Shown here one piece after another: positions 45,801-52,655 of a stretch of DNA of 64,000 bases. Source of the stretch: Paraburkholderia fungorum (GTDB lineage: Bacteria; Pseudomonadota; Gammaproteobacteria; Burkholderiales; Burkholderiaceae); NCBI RefSeq assembly GCF_003610895.1, contig NZ_MCAS01000056.1, forward strand, positions 186,001 to 250,000, written 5' to 3'. Each line of letters opens with the position of its first letter. Within the stretch, counting starts at the first letter, position 1. Position numbers and translations under genes: made by a program. The notes beneath the pieces are model-generated. The model was not told the origin of the DNA and searched no databases. It worked only from the letters and a program-made list of their open reading frames with translations.

Positions 45801-46187
45801 TATCGCGTACGGATGCGGCACGACATCGGCCGGACGCTGTTGGGGCACCGCCGACTCGCCATCCACGTTCCCGATGGCCGATGTACCGGCGACGCGGGCT
45901 CGCAATTCGTGGATCTCACCGCGCAGAACGACGAGCTCGTGCTCGAGTCGCTCGACACGCGCGGCCAGTTCACCGGATGGGCTGCCGGCCGGGCTGTTCA
46001 GGTTGCCGGACGCAGCCGGTTTAGGCGTGGGGTTGTTCGCGGACGGTGGGGACCGCTTTTGCAGCAGACGTGCGAGCACAACGCCAGCCATCCCCCCTAC
46101 CAATGCACCGAAAGCGATCGAAAAATCGTTCGACACGGCGGCCACTATCCCGATCACCGCGCCGATCACGGCAAATATCGCGCTCAT
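42846..46187 (-). CDS. DUF2339 domain-containing polytopic membrane protein
   Basis: A 1113-residue inner-membrane protein with well over twenty hydrophobic helices. It starts with a glycine-zipper-like pair of helices (about 1-42), a coiled-coil stretch (about 74-103, LAARVERLEHELVVLRGEI), a Pro/Ala-rich linker to about 195, then the DUF2339 core beginning WLFGGNTVVRVGIVVLFFGI. The last helix (about 1060-1100) is preceded by IFWFIGGGLLAATVVKLFLFD, a recurring family ending. The role is unknown; homologues are often found beside DUF3999, as here. It is the first gene of the two-gene unit. Confidence 0.88.
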   Translation of the reverse strand: MSAIFAVIGAVIGIVAAVSNDFSIAFGALVGGMAGVVLARLLQKRSPPSANNPTPKPAASGNLNSPAGSPSGELAARVERLEHELVVLRGEIHELRARVAGTSAIGNVDGESAVPQQRPADVVPHPYAILPAVEQSPLREPAVAPAQPAAARSTVSVSASAVAPPAADSPLPAQTPPAPPSPPAPPAPPRGPGLAERLFKSARDWLFGGNTVVRVGIVVLFFGIAFLLKYAADNSLLPIEFRLAGVALASSVLLGLGWRIGERRGAYGLILQGGGVGALYLTVFAATRLYHLLPAGAALPLMIAICGLSAFLAVRQNASSLAFMGSAGGFLAPVLLSTGGGSHVMLFSYYALLNAGILAIAWFKAWRPLNLLGFVFTFSIGAAWGVTAYRPELLASTEPFLILFFLMYVGIALLYAVRREIALKHYVDGTLVFGTPLVAIGLQAALMKGAEFGLAWSAVALAAFYLAVAGWLAPRRVRLGMMFDAMLALAVIFATLAVPLAFTGPTTSATWAIEGAAITWLAVRQRRLSAFGFGLLMQLAAAGAYVVGTYAQTDSAHAWPILNGAYIATVLISIAGVFTGWRLHGRSEAGAWHAWMPQIGLVAGVWGLLWWICGGLHEIHAYAHTHLAYDRDRFEAAIIALFAVLTTWLAHGAHRKLRWPLAELPALGLVPVLALLTLSLFMLSMAPVSGYGWLVCAVVAVTTYVLLWAQQRDVGDRVLALLHVLMFWTAGALIALEGYWGLRAYVPEGAWSWSAWAYGFGILLLLVAGVGHRLRWPVARFQQAYQVWGAAPLAALLWAWSIASVTSDGSAAPLFWLPILNPLDVAQILAVVACAVWLRRLHALGVHWHPRAFDYAVLATLFLWFNALLLRTLHHHFHAAYDVDAVLASFNFQQVFLVGWSAFAFAGLWLARRDSIVRVCAIASTPLVLVMWIWTFYANLTQDGGAWARLPLLNPLDLVQAVIFALAGLWLMRISRLGVPLGEYRVPLQVTVGVTGFIWLNAMLLRTLHHWIGVPYQLDEMSHSMLVQASVSVFWTVCALAMMIWATRRASRIFWFIGGGLLAATVVKLFLFDLSHVTGIERIVSFIGIGLMLLLIGYFSPLPPKAAVLETEQ

Positions 46188-46529
46188 CGCATCCCTCTTT
46201 TATTGTCTTCGACTGCGAGATCCGTTTGTCGCCTGGATTAATCCAACACTATCGCGCCTGCAATACAGCGAAAATCGGCGCGCAGAATACCATGTAAGTC
46301 GAGTTTCGAACCACGCTTTTGAAGCATTGCGCCAACGAAGTCAAATGACAAAACTTATTCATCGATGCATTTTGTTTTCTACTGACTTTGCGCTGTTCAT
46401 TTTCGCAGGATTAATCCGGGGGTTGTCGGCGATACGTGCGGGCGCGTTCGCGGCAGCCCGCCAACCATGTCAAAATTCGGGTTCGGCCAAGCGGCCTTCG
46501 ATCACCCCATTTCATCCAGGGAAGCTTCA
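46188..46529. other. AT-richer intergenic region with two GGATTAATCC palindromes
   Basis: This 342-bp divergent spacer is less GC-rich than its surroundings. The perfect 10-bp palindrome GGATTAATCC occurs at 46235-46244 and 46408-46417, 173 bp apart. They may be sites for a regulator of the DUF2339 unit or the small plus-strand gene. No gene or RNA is evident. Confidence 0.5.
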
Positions 46530-46823
46530 GTGGACATCAACAAACAGGTAGCGGCCCTCACCGCCTCAGAACTTCAAACCGCCGGCGCGAGCCAGGCAAC
46601 GGCGATTGCCGTCAGCGTGCTGCTGCGCCATCTGCGCTCGCCCGAACTGGTAAAACTGTTGTCGTCGGCGTTCGAAAACCACCAGGCGGTCATGCTGCAA
46701 ACGCCGTGGCCCGATCAGATGCTGCAGGCGTTCGAATCAACCCGCCGCTTTCTCGAAGGCGCCGCACAAGCCGAGTTGCCCGGCATGCAAGCGGAACAGG
46801 CAGCGCCCGCGCCGGACGCCTGA
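46530..46823 (+). CDS. small conserved-looking protein of unknown function
   Basis: A 97-residue cytoplasmic protein, starting at GTG with AGGGA about eight bases upstream; an ATG at 46467 would add 21 less convincing residues. The sequence is helix-rich: DINKQVAALTASELQTAGAS, then IAVSVLLRHLRSPELVKLLSSAF, and a C-terminal LQAFESTRRFLEGAAQ. The tail is Ala/Pro-rich. I do not recognise a family. It stands alone between the divergent DUF2339 gene and the convergent synthase-like gene. Confidence 0.6.
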   Translation: MDINKQVAALTASELQTAGASQATAIAVSVLLRHLRSPELVKLLSSAFENHQAVMLQTPWPDQMLQAFESTRRFLEGAAQAELPGMQAEQAAPAPDA

Positions 46824-46875
46824 GCACCTCAACGCCGCCGTTCGCCTGAACCGCTCGTCCGCTTATCTGGTTCCC

Positions 46876-47700
46876 TTATCTGGCGCGCCAGGCGATCCAG
46901 AGTTTGCGGATCGGCGTCAACGCGATGCGTTGATGCAGCACGTGATAGCCGTCGCGTTCGATTTCGTCCAGCAGCGCCAGAGCGAGTGCCGCCTGCGCGA
47001 CCAGCGTGCGTTGCGAGCGACGTTCGTTCGCGGGCATGGCGGCGAGCGCGGCATGCAACGCGTCACGGGCCCGTTTGGTTTCGAAGCGCATCAACTCGGT
47101 AAACGCATCGGAATACTTCCGATTAATCAGATCCGCGGCGGTGACGTTAAAGCGCTGCATTTCATCGATCGGAATATAGATGCGGCCGTGACGCGCATCG
47201 TTACCGGTTTCGACGACGAACTGCGCAAGCTGGAGCGCCTCACCGAGCGGGGCGGCCCAGCTCGATGCCTGCGCGCTGTCGTTCGCCGTCGCGCGCGCGA
47301 CCAGCGATGCGAAGGTACCGCCCACGCCTTGCACGTAGCGCCGCAGATTCGGGTAGTCGAGATAGCGCGCCTGGTCGAGATCCATTTCGAAGCCGGAGAG
47401 CAAGGTCTGCAACGCCGGGTACGTGGCCTGCACGTCGGGCAGATAAGCCGCCAGTGCTTTTGAAACCGGATGCGATGGCGAGCCCGAAGCGAGCGCGGCG
47501 ATCTCGTTTTGCCACCACGCGAGTTTGGTGCGGCCGATCGCCGGATCGCTGGTTTCTTTTACTGTTTCCTCGAATTCGCGGCGCAGCGCGAACAGCGCCG
47601 TGAGGAGCGGTTGGCTTGCCGCGGGCGCCTGCCGAAGCGCATAGTAAGTGCTTGAGCCGGGCGGCGCCGCTTTCTGCTGGCAATATTCGTCGAAATTCAC
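46876..47700 (-). CDS. squalene/phytoene synthase family protein with degenerate metal-binding motifs
   Basis: A 274-residue all-helical protein of the trans-isoprenyl diphosphate head-to-head synthase fold, close in layout to HpnD (presqualene diphosphate synthase). TKLAWWQNEI and DARHGRIYIP are clear family marks. However the two Asp-rich motifs that bind magnesium and diphosphate are altered: where HpnD has a D-D-x-x-D the protein has REFEETVKE, and the second D-x-x-x-D appears as VVETGND. This resembles the non-catalytic NDUFAF6 branch of the family. No hpnC, hpnE or shc is adjacent. Enzymatic activity is therefore doubtful. A tRNA-Leu lies upstream, divergent. Confidence 0.78.
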   Translation of the reverse strand: MNFDEYCQQKAAPPGSSTYYALRQAPAASQPLLTALFALRREFEETVKETSDPAIGRTKLAWWQNEIAALASGSPSHPVSKALAAYLPDVQATYPALQTLLSGFEMDLDQARYLDYPNLRRYVQGVGGTFASLVARATANDSAQASSWAAPLGEALQLAQFVVETGNDARHGRIYIPIDEMQRFNVTAADLINRKYSDAFTELMRFETKRARDALHAALAAMPANERRSQRTLVAQAALALALLDEIERDGYHVLHQRIALTPIRKLWIAWRAR

Positions 47701-47918
47701 GGGATTGGAATGTGGGGAAGGGCCAGCGTAGAGGGCACGGTGTACGTGCGTTTAGCCAAAAATTGTAGCATCGACGCCCCTGGAGCAGATGCGTGAGCAA
47801 ATGCAGACAAGCGCGAATCAATCGGTTAGAATCTCGCGCTTACGCTTTCGGGCGCGGATTTTGCCGCGCTTGTGAGCATGCAGGACATCGGGCAGAACGC
47901 ATAGCGCTTTGCCCGGCT

Positions 47919-48005
47919 GCGAGGGTGGCGAAATTGGTAGACGCACCAGGTTTAGGTCCTGACGCCCGCAAGGGTGTAGGGGTTCGAGTCCCCTCCCTCG
48001 CACCA
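47919..48005 (+). tRNA. tRNA-Leu(TAG)
   Basis: An 87-base class II tRNA with encoded CCA. GCGAGGG pairs with CCCTCGC; the anticodon arm TTTAGGT gives anticodon TAG, and a variable arm (GACGCCCGCAAGGGTGT) is present. A terminator follows 17 bp later, so it is a single-gene transcript. Confidence 0.97.
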
Positions 48006-48022
48006 ACTATATGTAGCAAAGA

Positions 48023-48057
48023 ACCCCGTTAGTCATTGGACTGGCGGGGTTTTTTGT
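48023..48057 (+). terminator. Rho-independent terminator after tRNA-Leu
   Basis: ACCCCGTTAGTC and GACTGGCGGGGT form a 12-bp stem (two G-T pairs) around ATTG, followed by six T residues. Confidence 0.9.
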
Positions 48058-48130
48058 TTTTCGTGCGGCTTGTATTGGGTCTCGCATGCCCGACCGCCGC
48101 CTTATGCCGGGAAGGCCACGCCGTTCACTG

Positions 48131-49348
48131 TCAGGCCCGCAGTAACGGCAAAGGCTCGAACCGCTGCTGCAGGATTGCGGAGGCGTCGAGCCCCCACCAC
48201 GGCCCGAGCACGGTTGCATAAAGTTGCTGGAAATCGACGCCGACCGGCAAGTTGCCGTTGCCGTCGAGCCGCGCAAGCACCGGCGGCACGCCATACAAAC
48301 CGCCCCGCACTCGCCCGCCCATCACGAAATGCGGCGCCACCGTGCCGTGGTCCGTGCCGTTGCTCTGATTCTCGCGCGGGCGCCGGCCAAACTCGGCGTA
48401 GGTCATCACCAGCGTCTCATCCCAGCGGCCGAGTTCCAGCAGCGCTGATTTCATCGACGCGAACCCGTCGGCCAGTTGCTTAAGCAGCGCCGCCTGCTGA
48501 CCAGGCTGGTTCTGGTGCGTATCGAAGCCGTTGAGCGTCAGGCGGATCACCGCGACGCCCTGCCCGTTACGCGGCTGTCCTTGCGGCGTATCGCCGGCAG
48601 CGAGCACCTGCATTGCCGTCTTGATCGAACTGCCGAAGGCGCCACCGGGAAACACGGTCTTCAACTGTGCCTGACCTTGCGTGGGACGCAGGCGGTCGGC
48701 GGCTTTCACGATGTCGTTCTCGACGTCGAGAATATGCGCCAGCTCCGGATTGCGCTCGTGCAGCGACACCGGTGTGGCGAGGCGCGAAGCCTTGACGAAT
48801 TGCGCAGGATTGACCAGCGCGATCGCGCGCGCGCCGTTGGCGAGCGGCCCCATTTCGGCGCTGCCGATCACCACGCCGTCGGCGGCAAAACCGGCGGGCA
48901 CCGGCGTCTGCGCGAATGCACGTGTGAGCCAGCCCTCGCGCAGGTATTGGTCCGAACGCGACGCGGTGTCCCAGATTTCGATCGAGCGGAAATGCGACAG
49001 ATTCGGTTGCGCGTAGCTCACGCCCTGCACGATCGCCAGTTGCCGGCTCTGCCAAAGCGGCATCAGCGCTTGCAGCGAGGGATGCAGCGCGGTGCGCTCG
49101 TCGAGCTGAATCACCTGCTCGCGTTTGATGCCGATGTTTTTACGCAGCTGATAGTAAGTGGGATCGGCAAACGGAATCACGGTATTCAAACCGTCGTTCC
49201 CGCCTTTCAACTCGACGAGGATCAGCAGGTTGCCGTAGCCGCGGTTCGCTGAACCGCCGGGCGTTGCCGCCTGCGCACCGAACGCGCGGGGCAACCAGAG
49301 CGTCGCGCCCGCGGCTGCGCCCATCGAGAGAAAGCTGCGTCGTTTCAT
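48131..49348 (-). CDS. DUF1501 domain-containing protein, Tat-exported
   Basis: A 405-residue secreted protein. A Tat signal is seen at the N-terminus (KRRSFLSMG, then a hydrophobic stretch to AFGAQA). The core has NLLILVELKGGNDGLNTVIPF and the C-terminal segment LVMTYAEFGRRPRENQSNGTDHG, which are the DUF1501 (sulfatase/phosphatase-like superfamily) signatures with putative metal-binding Asp, Glu and His. Biochemical function is unknown. It lies 144 bp after the DUF1800 gene on the same strand; this pairing recurs widely in bacteria, so the proteins probably work together outside the cytoplasm. Confidence 0.88.
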   Translation of the reverse strand: MKRRSFLSMGAAAGATLWLPRAFGAQAATPGGSANRGYGNLLILVELKGGNDGLNTVIPFADPTYYQLRKNIGIKREQVIQLDERTALHPSLQALMPLWQSRQLAIVQGVSYAQPNLSHFRSIEIWDTASRSDQYLREGWLTRAFAQTPVPAGFAADGVVIGSAEMGPLANGARAIALVNPAQFVKASRLATPVSLHERNPELAHILDVENDIVKAADRLRPTQGQAQLKTVFPGGAFGSSIKTAMQVLAAGDTPQGQPRNGQGVAVIRLTLNGFDTHQNQPGQQAALLKQLADGFASMKSALLELGRWDETLVMTYAEFGRRPRENQSNGTDHGTVAPHFVMGGRVRGGLYGVPPVLARLDGNGNLPVGVDFQQLYATVLGPWWGLDASAILQQRFEPLPLLRA

Positions 49349-49492
49349 CCTGCACCTCGTTCGATTGTCATGGCGCGTGTCGTGCCGCCGTCGACTGACC
49401 GTTTATTCTCGTGACCGATCCGGGTTAAACGGGTGATCGGCTCAATTCCGTCGCCTGCCGCGGTTGCCTGCGTCGGCGAACAACCTCATTGC

Positions 49493-51127
49493 TCACTTCA
49501 ACTGATAAGCCGGGTCCATCAGCAACGCCTCCAGATACGCGCTGGCGGTTGAATCGGTGGCGATCGCGTCGACCGGCGTGAGCGGCAGGACCGCGTGCTG
49601 CAGTTGAAGCTCCACCGAGAGCCCCGGCTTCGCGGTCGGCGCGGCGTTGTATTGCGCGAGCCACGTGTCGATGTCAAAGCGTACGCCACCTTGGCCGGTC
49701 TGGCCGACTCGCGCCATGGCGCGCTGCATTGGCGGATTCCCTTGCATCGTGCCGGGTGTCCCGCTCGACGCGATCTTCGCGTTCATCGGATTGTTCGTGC
49801 GCCGCGGACCGGCCGTTTCGGTTGCGCGAAACAGTTGCTCGACGAATTGTTTGCGCGCAAGCAGCGTCGAACTATTGATCCATATCGTGCCGCCCGGCCA
49901 CCCTTTGACGTTCGGCGGATAGAACAGGTTCTCGCCGAGCGTGCGGATCTCCGCGGCGAACGGCGCCGTATTGTCGTAGCCGATATCGAACGCACGCAGT
50001 GTCCCAACGACGAACTCCGCCGGCGATTTCACGAGGACGCCGCGGTCGCCGTCGTCCCAGAACGCGTCGCTCATGAAGAGGCCGCGCAGCGCGACCTTGA
50101 TATCGTAGTGACTGGCGCGGAACTGCGCTGCGATCGGTGCGATGCGGGCGGCGTCCGGCGTGTCGGAGACGAACTCGCGCCACAGCTTGGTCGTGACGAA
50201 CGTCGCGGTTTCAGGCCGGGCGAGGAGAATATCGAGCACCTGGTCGCCGTCGAACGGGCCGGTCTGACCGAGTACGGTCTTGTTACCGTCGTCGTGCAGG
50301 TTGGCGCGCCACACGTAAGCCTGCGTGTCGGGATCGAGGCTCCACCCCGTGTAGGCACGCGCAGCTTCCGATACGTCGCGCTGCGTGTAATGCCCTTCGC
50401 CGAGCGTGAACAGCTCCATCACTTCACGCGCGAAGTTTTCGTTGGGTTTGCCCTTGCGATTGCTCGCGCCGTCGAGGTATTGCAGCATCGCCGGATCTTT
50501 CGCGACGTCGTGCAGCAGTTCGCCGAAATTGCCGAGCGCGTCGCGGCGCAACAGCATGTTCTGCTGCGCCATTTCCTGCGGATACCCGACCTTGTCCTGC
50601 CCCGACGTGAAGTGGTTATGCCAGAACAGCGTCATGCGCTCGGTCAGCGGTGATGGCGTGCTCAACATTTCGCGCACCCACCATGCACGTAATATTTCGT
50701 AACGCTGGCCGCGCTGCCGCTGCTCGTCGCGGCGTTGATCGTCCGTCCACGTCTTGCGGATGTCGCGTGTCGGGATCGGCTCGAGCACCCACTCCGGCAG
50801 AGGTGTCACGGCTTCGGTCCGGACTGCCGCCAGTACTTTGTCGACGGCCTGTTCGCGCGTGAGTCCGACGTATTGAGCGAGTTCGCCGCTATCCGGCGCG
50901 AAACCGATACGCGTCAGGAAGAAGCGGGCATCGTCGGCGTCGAGAACGTCCTGCTCGGCCGGGGCAACAGCAGACGCTGCGGACGCTGCCCGATGCTTGT
51001 TGTGGGGAATATGAGCGGTGCCTTGCTGCACGGCTGCCGCCGGCGCGCACCACGTCACGGCCGCGAGCGCGGTAGCAGTGACCGCCAGCCAGCTTCTACC
51101 CTTACCGCCTGTCAGCAGATTCATCAT
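49493..51127 (-). CDS. DUF1800 family exported protein
   Basis: A 544-residue protein. Residues 1-32 are a signal peptide ending CAPAAAVQ. The DUF1800 core runs from DDARFFLTRIGFAP (about 64) through REMLSTPSPLTERMTLFWHNHF (about 150) to FYPPNVKGWPGGTIWINSSTLLARKQF (about 405). MTLFWHNHFTSG and NENFAREVMELFTLGEG are strongly typical. Function is unknown; members are usually encoded beside DUF1501 proteins, as here. The gene is in a minus-strand run with the small exported protein 181 bp upstream. Confidence 0.88.
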   Translation of the reverse strand: MMNLLTGGKGRSWLAVTATALAAVTWCAPAAAVQQGTAHIPHNKHRAASAASAVAPAEQDVLDADDARFFLTRIGFAPDSGELAQYVGLTREQAVDKVLAAVRTEAVTPLPEWVLEPIPTRDIRKTWTDDQRRDEQRQRGQRYEILRAWWVREMLSTPSPLTERMTLFWHNHFTSGQDKVGYPQEMAQQNMLLRRDALGNFGELLHDVAKDPAMLQYLDGASNRKGKPNENFAREVMELFTLGEGHYTQRDVSEAARAYTGWSLDPDTQAYVWRANLHDDGNKTVLGQTGPFDGDQVLDILLARPETATFVTTKLWREFVSDTPDAARIAPIAAQFRASHYDIKVALRGLFMSDAFWDDGDRGVLVKSPAEFVVGTLRAFDIGYDNTAPFAAEIRTLGENLFYPPNVKGWPGGTIWINSSTLLARKQFVEQLFRATETAGPRRTNNPMNAKIASSGTPGTMQGNPPMQRAMARVGQTGQGGVRFDIDTWLAQYNAAPTAKPGLSVELQLQHAVLPLTPVDAIATDSTASAYLEALLMDPAYQLK

Positions 51128-51308
51128 CGATCATCCGGTTGATCCGGTTGCGGGGGCATCACGAAAAGGCATTCGCGCAGGCAAAAACGCGCTGTGCTCT
51201 GGCAACTCAACGGCAGATGGAACGGGAAAGTTGACGGGGGAAGTGCAACGAAATCTTTCACACGCGGTGAAAACGCGGCGAGCGCGCCCAGAGCGGGCAC
51301 GGAAATAG

Positions 51309-51647
51309 CTAGCGTTTGTAGAGTTCGCGGACAGCGTCTTCGATATGCTGGCGCAACAGGCGACGTTCGTCGGGCGTCATATGGCCATCACGACGGCGCT
51401 GATCAAGATCGGGGGGAACTGCGGTGCGCATCATGGCGTCTGACGCAGGGCGCTCGCTGTTGGGGTTGTGGCCGGGGCTGTAGCGATTCGCCCTGGCGTT
51501 AGCCGACTTGGGCACGCGTTCGCTCGCAGCTCTGTCGGCCGAAGGCTGGGCGTGGGCGAGCGTTGGTCCCAGTGTGCCTGCAAGCGTCCCGGCTACCGCC
51601 AGTGCAATTACGCTTAGGCGCACATTCGGCCAAACCCCTCCCTTCAT
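51309..51647 (-). CDS. small exported protein preceding the DUF1800/DUF1501 pair
   Basis: A 112-residue protein. The first 33 residues form a signal peptide ending TLAHAQ. The mature part is polar (Arg/Ser/Asn-rich, probably disordered) and ends in a charged helix, MTPDERRLLRQHIEDAVRELY. The ATG at 51647 has AAGGGA five bases upstream; an earlier start eight codons before is less likely. I do not recognise a named family; a comparable TPDERR-type C-terminal helix is familiar from small periplasmic proteins. Its place, first in the DUF1800/DUF1501 run, suggests a third component. Confidence 0.7.
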   Translation of the reverse strand: MKGGVWPNVRLSVIALAVAGTLAGTLGPTLAHAQPSADRAASERVPKSANARANRYSPGHNPNSERPASDAMMRTAVPPDLDQRRRDGHMTPDERRLLRQHIEDAVRELYKR

Positions 51648-51808
51648 GTTGTTCCCTTCGTGGCGCGGCAACCGGCTACCTCAAATGCGTATACAAACCC
51701 CGGTAGCGAGCCGGGTGCGAGAGTTTTAGTCGAGTGAAGTATCCACCGAACAGCCGCATTCAGTAAAGGAGTCTACCTGCCGATGCTTTACGTCGTGCCA
51801 CAGTGCGG

Positions 51809-51867
51809 GTAAATTTTGTAACTGACTGTAACCCGGTAAACGATGCAACCGCGCACCACTTTCTAAT
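51809..51867 (+). promoter_or_regulatory. OmpR-like direct repeats and -10 upstream of ompR
   Basis: TGTAAC occurs at 51817-51822 and 51827-51832, exactly 10 bp apart; weaker GTAAA-type copies flank it at 51809 and 51836. Tandem hexamers with one-turn spacing are the binding mode of OmpR-family regulators. TCTAAT at 51862-51867 (five of six) is a -10 candidate about 12 bp before the likely start, without a good -35. Autoregulation by OmpR is inferred. Confidence 0.5.
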
Positions 51868-51876
51868 CGCGCTAAG

Positions 51877-52611
51877 ATGCCGACCATGGAAACCAAAAAC
51901 CCTTCGAAAATCCTCGTCGTCGACGACGATCCGCGCCTGCGCGATCTGCTGCGCCGCTACCTCGGTGAACAGGGCTTCAATGTCTACGTTGCCGAGAACG
52001 CGCCGTCCATGAACAAGCTGTGGGTGCGTGAGCGCTTCGACTTGCTGGTGCTCGATCTGATGCTGCCCGGCGAGGACGGCCTGTCGATCTGCCGCCGCCT
52101 GCGTGGCAGCAACGACCGCACGCCGATCATCATGCTGACGGCCAAGGGTGAAGACGTCGATCGTATCGTCGGGCTCGAAATGGGCGCTGACGACTATCTG
52201 CCCAAGCCGTTCAACCCGCGCGAACTGGTCGCGCGGATTCATGCGGTGCTGCGCCGGCAATCGCCGTCGGAGCTGCCGGGTGCGCCGTCCGAAACCACCG
52301 AAGTCTTCGAGTTCGGGGAATTCGCGCTGAATCTCGCCACCCGCACGCTCACCAAGGCCGGCCAGGAAATTCCGCTGACCACGGGTGAGTTCTCGGTGCT
52401 GAAGGTGTTTGCGCGCCATCCGCGCCAGCCTCTGTCGCGCGAAAAGCTGATGGAACTGGCACGCGGCCGTGAATATGAAGTCTTCGACCGCAGTCTCGAC
52501 GTGCAGATTTCGCGTCTGCGCAAGCTGATCGAACCGGATCCAGGCAGCCCGCGTTTCATTCAGACCGTCTGGGGCCTCGGCTACGTGTTCATTCCTGACG
52601 GTGCAGCCTGA
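51877..52611 (+). CDS. ompR: osmolarity response regulator OmpR
   Basis: A 244-residue response regulator (or 241 from the Met at codon 4, position 51886). The receiver domain has the acidic pocket DDD at 16-18, phosphoacceptor Asp60 in LDLMLPGEDG and Lys110 in LPKPF. The winged-helix DNA-binding domain covers about 145-240 and ends SPRFIQTVWGLGYVFIP. It controls outer-membrane porins and other genes with EnvZ, whose gene follows after 44 bp. No clear ribosome-binding site precedes either start. Direct TGTAAC repeats upstream suggest autoregulation. Confidence 0.95.
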   Translation: MPTMETKNPSKILVVDDDPRLRDLLRRYLGEQGFNVYVAENAPSMNKLWVRERFDLLVLDLMLPGEDGLSICRRLRGSNDRTPIIMLTAKGEDVDRIVGLEMGADDYLPKPFNPRELVARIHAVLRRQSPSELPGAPSETTEVFEFGEFALNLATRTLTKAGQEIPLTTGEFSVLKVFARHPRQPLSREKLMELARGREYEVFDRSLDVQISRLRKLIEPDPGSPRFIQTVWGLGYVFIPDGAA

Positions 52612-52655
52612 GTTTGCTCTCACCTCTCGTTTTTGATTTCTAATAAGAAGGGCCC

